From: Aeromonas enteropelogenes
GTDB taxonomy: Bacteria > Pseudomonadota > Gammaproteobacteria > Enterobacterales > Aeromonadaceae
DNA: 64,000 bases
NCBI RefSeq assembly: GCF_000819845.1
Contig: NZ_CDCG01000037.1
Coordinates: forward strand, 564,060-628,059
Direction: 5' to 3'
The notes beneath the pieces were generated by a model. The model was not told where the DNA came from, made no database searches, and saw only the letters and a list, made by a program, of their open reading frames with translations. The translations under genes and the position numbers were made by a program. Shown here piece by piece: positions 8,724-16,972 of the stretch. Position 1 is the first letter of the stretch; every line of letters begins with the position of its first letter.

Positions 8724-9335
8724 CTAAATCACCACCTTGAGCGCCAACCCCAGCAGCACCAGACCACTAATCTTGTCGATGACGAAGGATTTGGCTTTGA
8801 GCCAGGCCAGCACGGGGCCACGGGAGAGTACCAACGCCACCAGCACATACCAGAGCGCGTCGATACCGCCAGCGGTGAGCATCATGATGCTCCCCTCATA
8901 CCAGCCGGTATCGGCATGCACAAACTGGCTGAACAGGGCGATAAAGAAGATGGCGAGCTGGGGGTTCAGAAAGGCCACCATAAAGCCCTCGAAAGCCCCC
9001 TGACGACCACGCAGCTGGTGCATCTCCTCTTCACGCAACTCGCCACTGGCGGGTTTGGCCAACAGCGCCTTGACCCCGAGCCAGGCGAGAAACGCGGCGC
9101 CACCGTAGCGGATGAGATCAAACAGCAAGGGGGTCTGGGTGATCAGCAGCGACAGACCAAGCGCGGTGATAAGCGCGTAGATACCCACCCCGAGACCGTG
9201 GCCCAACGCGGTCGCCACCCCGTGGCCCTGCCCTCCCTGCACAGTATTGCGAATGATGAGCGCCAGACTCGGCCCCGGGCTGATGGCCCCCATCACGCAA
9301 ATTGCGGCCAATGCCAGCCAACTCGTCAGTTCCAT
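8724..9335 (-). CDS. LysE/RhtB-family amino-acid exporter
   Basis: 203 residues with about six hydrophobic segments. The N-terminal GAISPGPSLALIIRNTVQGG is the family signature (G-x-x-x-PGP), and FMVAFLNPQLAIFFIALFSQF is the conserved middle segment with the NP motif. The length is typical (about 205). Members export amino acids such as homoserine, threonine or lysine through the inner membrane; the substrate cannot be told from sequence. A LysR-type regulator lies just upstream on the same strand, the usual arrangement for a controlled exporter, although here they are tandem rather than divergent. Confidence 0.85.
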   Translation of the reverse strand: MELTSWLALAAICVMGAISPGPSLALIIRNTVQGGQGHGVATALGHGLGVGIYALITALGLSLLITQTPLLFDLIRYGGAAFLAWLGVKALLAKPASGELREEEMHQLRGRQGAFEGFMVAFLNPQLAIFFIALFSQFVHADTGWYEGSIMMLTAGGIDALWYVLVALVLSRGPVLAWLKAKSFVIDKISGLVLLGLALKVVI

Positions 9336-9464
9336 TTTGTGCTTACCCTCAGCCTGAATATGTTGTTCCTGAATTCAGGGTAAGGGGCGCATGGCTATGC
9401 CAGAAATGAAAGTTATGAATAGATCCCATAACCATTGGCTATGCTGTGGCATAACCGACTGGCA

Positions 9465-10412
9465 CTAACGGGTCTGGGTCTGAGCCAGCACCTTGCGACT
9501 CTCGACCACGGTGCCTTGCAAGTGGTCCCGCAGGAAGGGATAGGCCAGCTCGCGAAACCAGCGATGGGCCGGGTCCTGATGGTGGCGCTGATGCCACAGC
9601 AGATGATAGTGCTGGGTGCGGGTCGAAAAGGGGAGATCCACAAAAGCGAGCTCGTTATTGCATGAGAGTTGCCAGGCGATATGAGCGGGTGTGGTCATCA
9701 GGCAGTCGGTGCGCAGCAATACCTCCACCGCCGCCTGAAAGAAAGGCACCCGGGCAAACCAGCGCCGGGAGAGGCACTGTGGCGCCAGCACCTGCTCCAC
9801 CGGGCTATCCTTGTCACCGCCTCCGCTCACCTGCAGATGTGGCCAGGCGAGGTAATCATCGAGTGTCAGGCGACGGTCCGCCAGCGGATGCCGGCGGCCC
9901 ATCAACACCACCAACCGGTCCTCCCCCTGATGCAGGCCGCGGATCTGATCCGGCACCTGCTCTGTGATGGTGGAGACCAGGTCAAGCTGTGATTGCCACA
10001 ACTGTGGCAGTTGGCGCTTGTCCCACAAGCTGTACTCAAGCGCCGCCAACGGCGCCTCTTTGGCAAGCGCTGCGCAAATATCGGGCAGGATATGCTGGGC
10101 CACGTAATCGGACGAGGCGAGCCGGAATACCCGTTCACAGCGGCTGGGCTCGAACCCGGGTGGCTCATAGAGCCGCTCCAGTGCTCCGAGGGAGTCCGCC
10201 AACTGGGCGGCCAGGCTTTCGGCCCGCGGCGTCAGCAGCCAGCGTTGTCCCTCCCGCACCAGCAGCTCGTCGCCAAACTCGCTACGCAGCAAGGCGAGTT
10301 GCTTGCTGATAGACGGCTGGCTCAGGTGCAGCAGCTCCGCCGCCCGACTGATGTTGCGAGTCTCCAGTAGCACCTTGAGGGTAGGCAACAGGTTGAGATT
10401 GGCTTTGAGCAA
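9465..10412 (-). CDS. LysR-family transcriptional regulator
   Basis: 315 residues. The N-terminal winged helix-turn-helix (about 5-65) includes [22 protein letters not shown], and the C-terminal part is the substrate-binding fold that binds an unknown effector. The start is a TTG at 10412: no ATG precedes the helix-turn-helix in frame and GAGG lies nine bases ahead. Effector and targets are unknown. It precedes the LysE-type exporter by 129 bases; that gap holds nested inverted repeats (GTTATG/CATAAC at 9411-9432 and TATGC/GCATA at 9440-9453) that could be its operator. Confidence 0.85.
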   Translation of the reverse strand: MLKANLNLLPTLKVLLETRNISRAAELLHLSQPSISKQLALLRSEFGDELLVREGQRWLLTPRAESLAAQLADSLGALERLYEPPGFEPSRCERVFRLASSDYVAQHILPDICAALAKEAPLAALEYSLWDKRQLPQLWQSQLDLVSTITEQVPDQIRGLHQGEDRLVVLMGRRHPLADRRLTLDDYLAWPHLQVSGGGDKDSPVEQVLAPQCLSRRWFARVPFFQAAVEVLLRTDCLMTTPAHIAWQLSCNNELAFVDLPFSTRTQHYHLLWHQRHHQDPAHRWFRELAYPFLRDHLQGTVVESRKVLAQTQTR

Positions 10413-10536
10413 GGTGTCGCCTCGTCGAGAGAGAAAACCCTATCTTAGGGCAGGCGAGTCCTTCCCTTTAAGCGAAATTTCCCTTGTTTTGTGGCCCATT
10501 GCCACATCCTCCCTGCCAGATAACCATGACCACAAG

Positions 10537-10565
10537 ATGACAGTAGTTGTCTCGTGCGGCATAAT
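10537..10565 (+). promoter_or_regulatory. Putative sigma70 promoter of the FabH-like gene
   Basis: ATGACA (10537-10542) and CATAAT (10560-10565) are separated by 17 bases, 50 bases ahead of the start at 10615. The spacing is ideal and the boxes match at four or five positions each. It sits in the divergent gap shared with the LysR gene. Confidence 0.4.
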
Positions 10566-10614
10566 TGCGCGATTTTCCGCCCGCGGGCGATCCACATTGA
10601 GAAGCGGTAACAAG

Positions 10615-11703
10615 ATGAAATACGCCAATATCACCGGTTGGGGCAAATGCTTGCCTCCCTCAGTGCTGACCAACGATGACCTCAGCACCATCATGGATAC
10701 GTCGGATGAGTGGATCTATCCGCGTACCGGCATCAAGGCCCGCCGGATCTCCCACGTCAGCACCTCGGATCTCGCCACCCTGGCAGGTCGCCGCGCTCTC
10801 GCCTGCGCCGGTCTCGAGGCCAGCGATCTCGATGGCATCATCCTGGCTACCGCCACCCCGGACAATTTGCTGCCGAGCGCAGCCTCTGCGGTGCAGAAGA
10901 AGCTCGGCGCCACCAATGCCGCCGTGTTTGACCTCAACGCCGCCTGTACCGGTTTCGTCTACGCCCTCTCCGTCGCCACCTCGCTGGTGCAGACCGGCAT
11001 GATGAAGAAGGTGCTGGTGATCGGTGCCGAGCGTCTGACCTATCTGCTGGACTGGGCCCGCCGCGATACCGCCGTACTGTTTGGCGATGGCGCAGGTGCC
11101 GTGATCATCGAAGCGAGCGAGCAGGAAAGCGGCCTCATCGCCAACAAGCTCGGCTGCGACAGCGAAGCGCGGGAGATCCTGCATGTACCGAATTTCGGCA
11201 CAGATCGCGTGCGTTTTGCCGACATTGACGGCCTGTTCACCTTCAATTTCGAAGGCCCCGAGATTTTCAAGCGCGCCGTCCGTGGCATGGGTGAGGCAAC
11301 CGGCACTGTACTGGAACAGGCCGGCATTGCTCCCGAGCAGATCGATCTCATCGTGCCGCACCAGGCCAATATCCGCATCATCGAAACCCTGGCCAAGCGC
11401 ATGAACGCGCCCATGGAAAAGGTGATGGTGAACATCGAAAACTACGGCAACACCTCCGCCGCCACCGTGCCCATCGCACTGTGCGAAGCGCTGGAACAAG
11501 GCCGCGTCAAGCCGAACTCCTATCTGCTGACCGCAGCCTTTGGCGCCGGCCTCACCTGGGGTGCAGCCATCATCAAGTGGGGCGATCGCGTCACCCCCAT
11601 CAGTCAGTGCGATGAAGAGCTGCCTGCGTGCGAGCAGAGCGCGCTGGAGCTGATCGCCCATGCCGTCGAAGGCTGCCAGCAGGCTCATGCCAGCAAAGCC
11701 TGA
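10615..11703 (+). CDS. FabH-like 3-oxoacyl-ACP synthase III, solitary
   Basis: 362 residues from an ATG at 10615 (upstream GAGAAGCGG). The ketosynthase III catalytic triad is complete: Cys111 in [11 protein letters not shown], His249 in VPHQANIR, Asn279 in [14 protein letters not shown]. The product is longer than FabH (about 317) through a C-terminal tail of about 35 residues. It stands alone, away from any fabD/fabG/acpP cluster, with its own promoter and terminator, so it is likely a second KAS III with a special acyl substrate rather than the housekeeping enzyme. Its substrate cannot be read from sequence. Confidence 0.88.
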   Translation: MKYANITGWGKCLPPSVLTNDDLSTIMDTSDEWIYPRTGIKARRISHVSTSDLATLAGRRALACAGLEASDLDGIILATATPDNLLPSAASAVQKKLGATNAAVFDLNAACTGFVYALSVATSLVQTGMMKKVLVIGAERLTYLLDWARRDTAVLFGDGAGAVIIEASEQESGLIANKLGCDSEAREILHVPNFGTDRVRFADIDGLFTFNFEGPEIFKRAVRGMGEATGTVLEQAGIAPEQIDLIVPHQANIRIIETLAKRMNAPMEKVMVNIENYGNTSAATVPIALCEALEQGRVKPNSYLLTAAFGAGLTWGAAIIKWGDRVTPISQCDEELPACEQSALELIAHAVEGCQQAHASKA

Positions 11704-11711
11704 CATGGTTC

Positions 11712-11737
11712 AAGGAGCCTGCCATGGCAGGCTCCTT
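11712..11737 (+). terminator. Rho-independent terminator of the FabH-like gene
   Basis: A perfect 26-base palindrome, AAGGAGCCTGCCA followed by its complement, begins nine bases after the stop and is followed by ATTTGTCTTTCT. It may work on either strand. The remaining 250 bases to the next gene are AT-rich and hold no gene I can support. Confidence 0.8.
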
Positions 11738-11987
11738 ATTTGTCTTTCTCTCCTTCACTACCCCAGATTTCGCTATCTCGCTGATATCGGCGGAAATAAC
11801 GCTCAGCATCCACTCCCCTTATCAATGCCCTACCTCTTTTTCGGCAAGCAATACTGACTTGCAACCAACTATTTTTTTTACGCTACCCTTACTGAGCCAA
11901 TAGTAAATATAACCAGGCCCTGGGTTGCCAATCTGGATGGCACAACCCGACGGCCAAGCTGATGACTAGCACAGGGATAAGTTGCGT

Positions 11988-13190
11988 ATGGCACAACACA
12001 AAAGTGGCGTGATCAACCCGCTATGGGATCCGGTTTGCTGGCTGAACTGCATCGGGCTGGGATTGCTCGGCTGCCTGCTGCTTCTGTCCGGATCTTCTTC
12101 TCCGCTTTACCTGTTGTTGAACGGCGCCTTGGCCATTGGCGCCGCACTCTGGACTTCCCATCGCGTCAATCAGGCCCGCCACACTCACGCCTCAACCGAC
12201 GAGCAGGATGCCACCCCAGCTTCCTTCGCCAATGCCATCATCGGGCTGGAAGAGGTCTGCCAAAAGGCGGTCCCCATATGGTCACAACAGATAGAGAGCT
12301 CCCGGCAGCAAACTGAAGAGGCGATGATCGATCTGACCCAACGCTTCAGCGGGCTCGCCAACAAGCTGGAAGAAGCGGTCAGCGCCTCCCATCAGGCTGC
12401 AGGCGATCTGGGTGGCACCGAATCAAAAGGGATGGCCGCCGTGTTGAGCGAGAGTCAGATCCAGCTCAATGAGGTACTCAGCCTGATGCATTCGGCTCAG
12501 GAAAACCGTGATGCCATGTTGGCAGAAATAAAGAGCCTGACCGCCTATACCCTGGAGCTCAACACCATGGCGCTGGATGTCGCCAAGATTGCCTCCCAGA
12601 CCAACCTGCTGGCCCTCAATGCTGCGATTGAAGCGGCGCGGGCAGGTGAAGCAGGACGAGGATTTGCCGTAGTCGCCGATGAGGTGCGCAACCTCTCCCG
12701 CCTCTCCAGTGAAACCGCCCAGAAGATGAGCGACAAGGTCGATACCATCAACGCCGGGATTGGCCGCGTCTCAGAAATTGCCGAAAGCTCCGCCGCCCGG
12801 GATCACGTTTCGGTCGCCAACTCGGAGCAGGCTATCGAACAGGTGCTGACCCGGTTTCGTCAGGCGACCGACAGCCTTGCCGAATCGGCTTCCCTGCTGC
12901 AAAGCGAAAGCACCGACATTCATCACGAAATTTCCAATGTCATCATTTCGCTGCAGTTTCAGGACAGGGTAAGTCAGATCCTCAACCAGGTACGCAACAA
13001 CATGGAGCATCTTTCAAACCATCTGAACGACCCGGAACAACAGGTACGCACTTCCGGCCCGCTCATGATCGATGCCGATAGCTGGCTGGCCGACATGGAG
13101 CTCACCTATGCCACGGATGAGCAGAGGGACATTCATCATGGTCGAACGACCAAGCCTACCGCCAGCAGTGCAGACATTACTTTTTTCTAG
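11988..13190 (+). CDS. Short methyl-accepting chemotaxis protein, first gene of the che operon
   Basis: 400 residues from the ATG at 11988 (AGGGA upstream; a TTG two codons earlier is the alternative). Two membrane helices lie near the N-terminus (about 12-33 and 36-54) with almost no periplasmic loop between them, so it has no conventional ligand domain. The signalling hairpin tip [20 protein letters not shown] and [14 protein letters not shown] are typical, but the C-terminal part is atypical ([18 protein letters not shown]), a form often found next to cheY/STAS genes. It probably senses something inside the membrane or cytosol, or acts as an accessory signalling protein in the array. Confidence 0.82.
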   Translation: MAQHKSGVINPLWDPVCWLNCIGLGLLGCLLLLSGSSSPLYLLLNGALAIGAALWTSHRVNQARHTHASTDEQDATPASFANAIIGLEEVCQKAVPIWSQQIESSRQQTEEAMIDLTQRFSGLANKLEEAVSASHQAAGDLGGTESKGMAAVLSESQIQLNEVLSLMHSAQENRDAMLAEIKSLTAYTLELNTMALDVAKIASQTNLLALNAAIEAARAGEAGRGFAVVADEVRNLSRLSSETAQKMSDKVDTINAGIGRVSEIAESSAARDHVSVANSEQAIEQVLTRFRQATDSLAESASLLQSESTDIHHEISNVIISLQFQDRVSQILNQVRNNMEHLSNHLNDPEQQVRTSGPLMIDADSWLADMELTYATDEQRDIHHGRTTKPTASSADITFF

Positions 13191-13199
13191 GAGAGAAAC

Positions 13200-13568
13200 A
13201 TGGGTAAAACGATCCTGATCGTGGATGACTCAGCCACTATTCGCCAGGTGGTTGGCATGACGCTGAAAACCGCAGGCTACGACGTACTCGAAGCGCAAGA
13301 TGGCAAGGATGCCCTCAACAAACTCGACGGCAAGAAGATCAATCTCATCATCAGCGACGTCAACATGCCCAATATGGATGGCATCAGTTTCGTCAAAGAG
13401 GCCAAGAAACTCTCCAGCTACAAGTTCACCCCCGTCATCATGCTGACCACCGAATCACAGGACAGCAAGAAGCAGGAGGGACAGGCCGCCGGCGCCAAGG
13501 CATGGGTCGTCAAGCCTTTCCAGCCGGAACAGATGCTTGCCGCCGTCGCCAAGCTCATCATGCCGTAA
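13200..13568 (+). CDS. cheY: CheY response regulator
   Basis: 122 residues, a single receiver domain. The acidic pocket is ILIVDDS (D9, D10), the phosphorylated Asp53 sits in IISDVNMPNMDG, and the conserved Thr and Lys are in MLTTES and VVKPFQP. It has no output domain, so it acts by binding partners. It lies 9 bases after the MCP gene with AGGAGAG as ribosome site, in the same operon as cheA. In the related Pseudomonas che2 cluster the cognate CheY does not act on the flagellar motor directly; whether this one does is unknown. Confidence 0.95.
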   Translation: MGKTILIVDDSATIRQVVGMTLKTAGYDVLEAQDGKDALNKLDGKKINLIISDVNMPNMDGISFVKEAKKLSSYKFTPVIMLTTESQDSKKQEGQAAGAKAWVVKPFQPEQMLAAVAKLIMP

Positions 13569-13581
13569 TCTGGAGTCAGCC

Positions 13582-13908
13582 ATGGAATTGCAGCGCGAAC
13601 TGCAAGGTGACAAGACTGTGCTCACCCTGCCTGACGACGTCACCATCTACACGGTAGCCGAACTGAAAGAGGCGCTCTCTCCTCTGTTGCACCAGGGACA
13701 AGAGCTGGAACTCAATCTGGCCAATGTGACTGAAATCGACAGTGCCGGGCTACAGCTATTGCTGGCAGCCAAAAAGACTGCCTTGGCCAATGGCTATCCG
13801 CTGCACCTGGTCTGGCACAGCCATGCGGTGCTCGAACTGCTGGAACTGTGTCAATTGTCGGGATTTTTTGGGGATCCCACCCTGTTTCCCCATGCTGAGC
13901 ACCCCTGA
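13582..13908 (+). CDS. STAS-domain protein of the chemosensory operon
   Basis: 108 residues, a lone STAS domain (anti-sigma antagonist fold). The segment VTEIDSAGLQLLLAAKKTA carries the Ser (S55) at the place phosphorylated in SpoIIAA-type proteins. The ATG at 13582 follows CTGGAGTC. Genes of this kind between cheY and cheA occur in several gammaproteobacterial clusters, but no function is established; a phospho-switch partner or scaffold is possible. It is 13 bases after cheY and 23 before cheA, so it is co-transcribed. Confidence 0.85.
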   Translation: MELQRELQGDKTVLTLPDDVTIYTVAELKEALSPLLHQGQELELNLANVTEIDSAGLQLLLAAKKTALANGYPLHLVWHSHAVLELLELCQLSGFFGDPTLFPHAEHP

Positions 13909-13931
13909 ATCGCCATGCCGAGGAGTCACCC

Positions 13932-16142
13932 GTGAGCATCAATCTTGACCAGGCCCTGCAGACCTATATTGCCGAGGCTCGCGAATTGCTTGAAGAAATG
14001 GAGTCCTCTCTGCTCTTGCTGGAGGAAAATCCTGACGACAACGAACTCATCGGGGCCATATTCCGGGCGGCTCACACCATCAAGGGCTCCGCGGGCCTGT
14101 TTGGTCTGCTTCCGATCGTGGGGTTTACCCATATTGTCGAGGATCTGCTGGATCAGATCCGCAACCAGCAATTATCGGTGACCTCAGCGCTTATCAAGGA
14201 TCTGCTGGAGAGCTGCGACCACATTCAATTGCTGATAGAAGTGGTGGCTGAGCAGGGAGATAGCCTGACCGCCGACGCCCTCGCTCGGGATGACAAGCTG
14301 CGCCTGGCCCTTATTCGGCACCAGAATGCCCAGGAAGCCCAGTTGCCCGACACGATAATGCCTTCGCCCCCTCCCATCGAAAAAGAGGAAGTGCCGCTGT
14401 CCAGCGGTTCCCTTTGGCATATATCTCTGCGTTTTGGGCCTGATGTGCTGCGCAACGGCATGGATCCCGCCGCATTTCTGCGCTATCTCGGCACATTGGG
14501 TACCATACGCTCGCTGGAAACCATCCATCAGGCCATACCGGATTGGGAGGAGTTCGATCCGGAAAGCTGCTACCTCGGCTTCGAGGTCGATTTCGATTCC
14601 CAGGCAGACAAGGCTGCGATCAGCGATGTCTTTGAATTCGTCAGAGATGATTGCCAGATCGCCATCTTGCCGCCTCACAGCAAGATCAGCGAATACATAG
14701 ACCTTATCAATGCCCTGCCGGAAGATAGTGAAATGCTGGGGCAACTCCTGGTCAAGACCGGCGCGCTAACCGCAGAAGAACTGCGCCACGGACTCCAGCT
14801 ACAACATTCGGCCACAGAGCACCCTGCCTCAAAACTGGGAGAGATCCTCATCTCTCAGGGCTCCGTCGATGAAGTCGTGGTCGATGCAGCCCTGAAAAAG
14901 CAGCACCAGACTAAGGAGAATAAAAGCAAGGAAGGACGCTATGTCAGAGTCCATGCCGACAAGCTGGATGACCTGATCAATCTGGTAGGTGAACTGGTGG
15001 TAGCCAGCTCGGGCGCCAATATGCTGGCCCAGCGCAGTAGAGAGAGCCAGCTACAGGAAGCGACGTCCGTCATCGCCAACCTGGTGGAAGAGATAAGGGA
15101 CAATGCCTTGCGCCTTCGAATGGTGCCCATCGGCGATACCTTCAACCGCTTTCAGCGGGTGGTGCGTGATGTCAGCCAGGAGCTCAACAAGGATATCGCC
15201 CTGGTGATCTCGGGTGCCGATACCGAACTGGACAAGTCGGTGGTGGAGAAAATTGGCGATCCACTGATGCATCTGGTCAGAAACTCGATGGATCATGGCA
15301 TCGAACCTGCAGAGCAAAGGCAGCTTGCCGGCAAACCGGCAAAAGGAACCCTGACTCTCAACGCCTACCATGACTCCAGTAGCATAGTGATTGAAATCAA
15401 GGATGACGGAGCCGGCCTAAACAAGACCAGGATCCTGCAAAAAGCGCAGGAACGAGGCTTGATTGGCGCTGGCACCACGCTCACCGATCAGGAGATCTAC
15501 AACCTCATCTTTGAGCCTGGATTTTCCACAGCAGAAGCCATCACCAACCTCTCCGGGCGTGGCGTCGGCATGGATGTGGTCAAAAGCAACATCACAGCCC
15601 TGCGCGGAACCGTGGATTTGGACAGCATTCCGGGCCAGGGCACCCGGGTACAGATAAGACTGCCCCTCACGCTCGCCATCATCGACGGCTTTCTGGTCAA
15701 GGTGTGTGATACCTATTACGTCATCCCTCTGGATATGGTGATCGAGTGCGTAGAACTGACCGCCAGTGCCTTGGCCGATACCCAGGGGCGAAATTTCATC
15801 AACTTGCGAGGAGAAGTCCTCCCCTTTATCCGTCTGCAACACTATTTCGACACCCGGGGCAGCAAGGGGCGCCGTGAGAATATCGTGGTTGTCAGCCACG
15901 GCGGCAAAAAATCGGGACTGGTCGTCGACGAGCTGCTGGGTGAATTCCAGACCGTTATCAAACCCCTTGGCAAATTATTCCAGCGTCTGCAAGGGATCAG
16001 CGGTTCCACCATTCTGGGAGGGGGCGAAGTCGCCCTCATCCTTGATATTCCCTCGTTGATCCAGCACGCCATCCATCAGGAGTCTGGCCTTATCAACAGG
16101 CAGACCCTGACACGGCTGCAACATCAACCGCGCATCAATTGA
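13932..16142 (+). CDS. cheA: CheA chemotaxis histidine kinase
   Basis: 736 residues from a GTG at 13932 with AGGAG seven bases ahead. The phosphotransfer His48 is in FRAAHTIKGSAGLFG. A long linker region (about 150-330) contains a ferredoxin-like module (WHISLRFGPDVLRNGMDP) and a module with LLVKTGALTAEELRHGL in place of the ordinary P2. Then come the dimerisation helices, the HATPase with HLVRNSMDHGIE, DDGAGLN and GRGVGMDVV, and the CheW-like P5 (about 590-720). The kinase phosphorylates CheY and CheB. The domain layout matches the che2/cluster III type rather than the main flagellar CheA. Confidence 0.95.
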   Translation: MSINLDQALQTYIAEARELLEEMESSLLLLEENPDDNELIGAIFRAAHTIKGSAGLFGLLPIVGFTHIVEDLLDQIRNQQLSVTSALIKDLLESCDHIQLLIEVVAEQGDSLTADALARDDKLRLALIRHQNAQEAQLPDTIMPSPPPIEKEEVPLSSGSLWHISLRFGPDVLRNGMDPAAFLRYLGTLGTIRSLETIHQAIPDWEEFDPESCYLGFEVDFDSQADKAAISDVFEFVRDDCQIAILPPHSKISEYIDLINALPEDSEMLGQLLVKTGALTAEELRHGLQLQHSATEHPASKLGEILISQGSVDEVVVDAALKKQHQTKENKSKEGRYVRVHADKLDDLINLVGELVVASSGANMLAQRSRESQLQEATSVIANLVEEIRDNALRLRMVPIGDTFNRFQRVVRDVSQELNKDIALVISGADTELDKSVVEKIGDPLMHLVRNSMDHGIEPAEQRQLAGKPAKGTLTLNAYHDSSSIVIEIKDDGAGLNKTRILQKAQERGLIGAGTTLTDQEIYNLIFEPGFSTAEAITNLSGRGVGMDVVKSNITALRGTVDLDSIPGQGTRVQIRLPLTLAIIDGFLVKVCDTYYVIPLDMVIECVELTASALADTQGRNFINLRGEVLPFIRLQHYFDTRGSKGRRENIVVVSHGGKKSGLVVDELLGEFQTVIKPLGKLFQRLQGISGSTILGGGEVALILDIPSLIQHAIHQESGLINRQTLTRLQHQPRIN

Positions 16143-16152
16143 GGAAAACACT

Positions 16153-16365
16153 GTGAAGCACACTTTCAACATCCTCACTATTCCTCCCGTTCAATACACG
16201 GCTTGTATGCAGGTTGATAGCGTCATCGCCCATGTCCTTCGGCACATATTGGCACAGGAGGCCTGGCCACAAGCCAGCCAACCACGCCAGGGGGTGCAGT
16301 CAGATGCCACCTGCAGCACACCGCCGAAGCATTCCTCATCTTTTTTCAACCGGAGGCTGATATGA
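16153..16365 (+). CDS. Possible small protein between cheA and cheW
   Basis: An open frame of 70 codons with a GTG start at 16153, GAGGAAAA seven bases ahead, ending in TGA that overlaps the cheW ATG (ATGA). Those two signals are what a real coupled gene would show. The translation has no membrane segment or motif I know, is rich in Gln, Ser, His and Pro, and ends NRRLI, where its last codons coincide with the cheW ribosome site. It may be a real small protein, a translational coupler or chance. Confidence is low. Confidence 0.3.
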   Translation: MKHTFNILTIPPVQYTACMQVDSVIAHVLRHILAQEAWPQASQPRQGVQSDATCSTPPKHSSSFFNRRLI

Positions 16366-16925
16366 CCCCATCGACCGAAGTGGCCGTGGTTGCCCCCCCC
16401 GCCACATCCCACAGTGACACCCAGTACCTGACTTTTCTCATCAACGGAGAGATGTTTGCCATCAATATCCTGGGAGTCAAAGAGATCATCGAATACGGGA
16501 ACATCACCCCCATCCCCATGATGCCAGGCTTCATTCGCGGTGTGATCAATCTACGCGGCGCCGTGGTTTCTGTCGTTGATCTCAATGCCCGCTTTGGCAA
16601 CACGCCCTCCAACATCACCCGGCGTACCTGTATCGTCATCATTGAAGGCCTACACCATCATGACGATACACAAGGTAGCCAGGATATCGGTGTGGTCGTG
16701 GATTCCGTCTCCGAAGTCCTCAGCATTTCACCCAGTGAAATCGAACCGCCCCCCAGCTTTGGTGCCCGGATCAGGGCTGACTTCATCAGCGGCATGGGTA
16801 AGGTCAACGGCAAATTCGTCATCCTCATTGATACGGAAAAAGTCCTGTCACTTGAGGAGATGGCACAGCTCAGTGAACTGGCGCAGCAACCGGAAAAATT
16901 ACCGGAATACATACAGGCATCCTGA
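16362..16925 (+). CDS. cheW: CheW coupling protein
   Basis: 187 residues, a single CheW domain: [20 protein letters not shown], then [32 protein letters not shown], the standard core that binds receptor tips and the CheA P5 domain. It is slightly longer than typical CheW (about 165) because of a loop around [10 protein letters not shown] and a C-terminal tail. CGGAGGCTGAT is the ribosome site. It lies between cheA and the PAS-receptor gene and would hold them together in one array. Confidence 0.95.
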   Translation: MTPSTEVAVVAPPATSHSDTQYLTFLINGEMFAINILGVKEIIEYGNITPIPMMPGFIRGVINLRGAVVSVVDLNARFGNTPSNITRRTCIVIIEGLHHHDDTQGSQDIGVVVDSVSEVLSISPSEIEPPPSFGARIRADFISGMGKVNGKFVILIDTEKVLSLEEMAQLSELAQQPEKLPEYIQAS

Positions 16926-16972
16926 TTACTCACGCTCAATACGCATTGGCATGTCGCACAAGGATAAGGCTC

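Noticed and set aside
11770-11800. Sigma28 -10-like GCCGATAT near the che operon
   Set aside because: Wrong strand for the operon, part of a small palindrome, and no matching -35.
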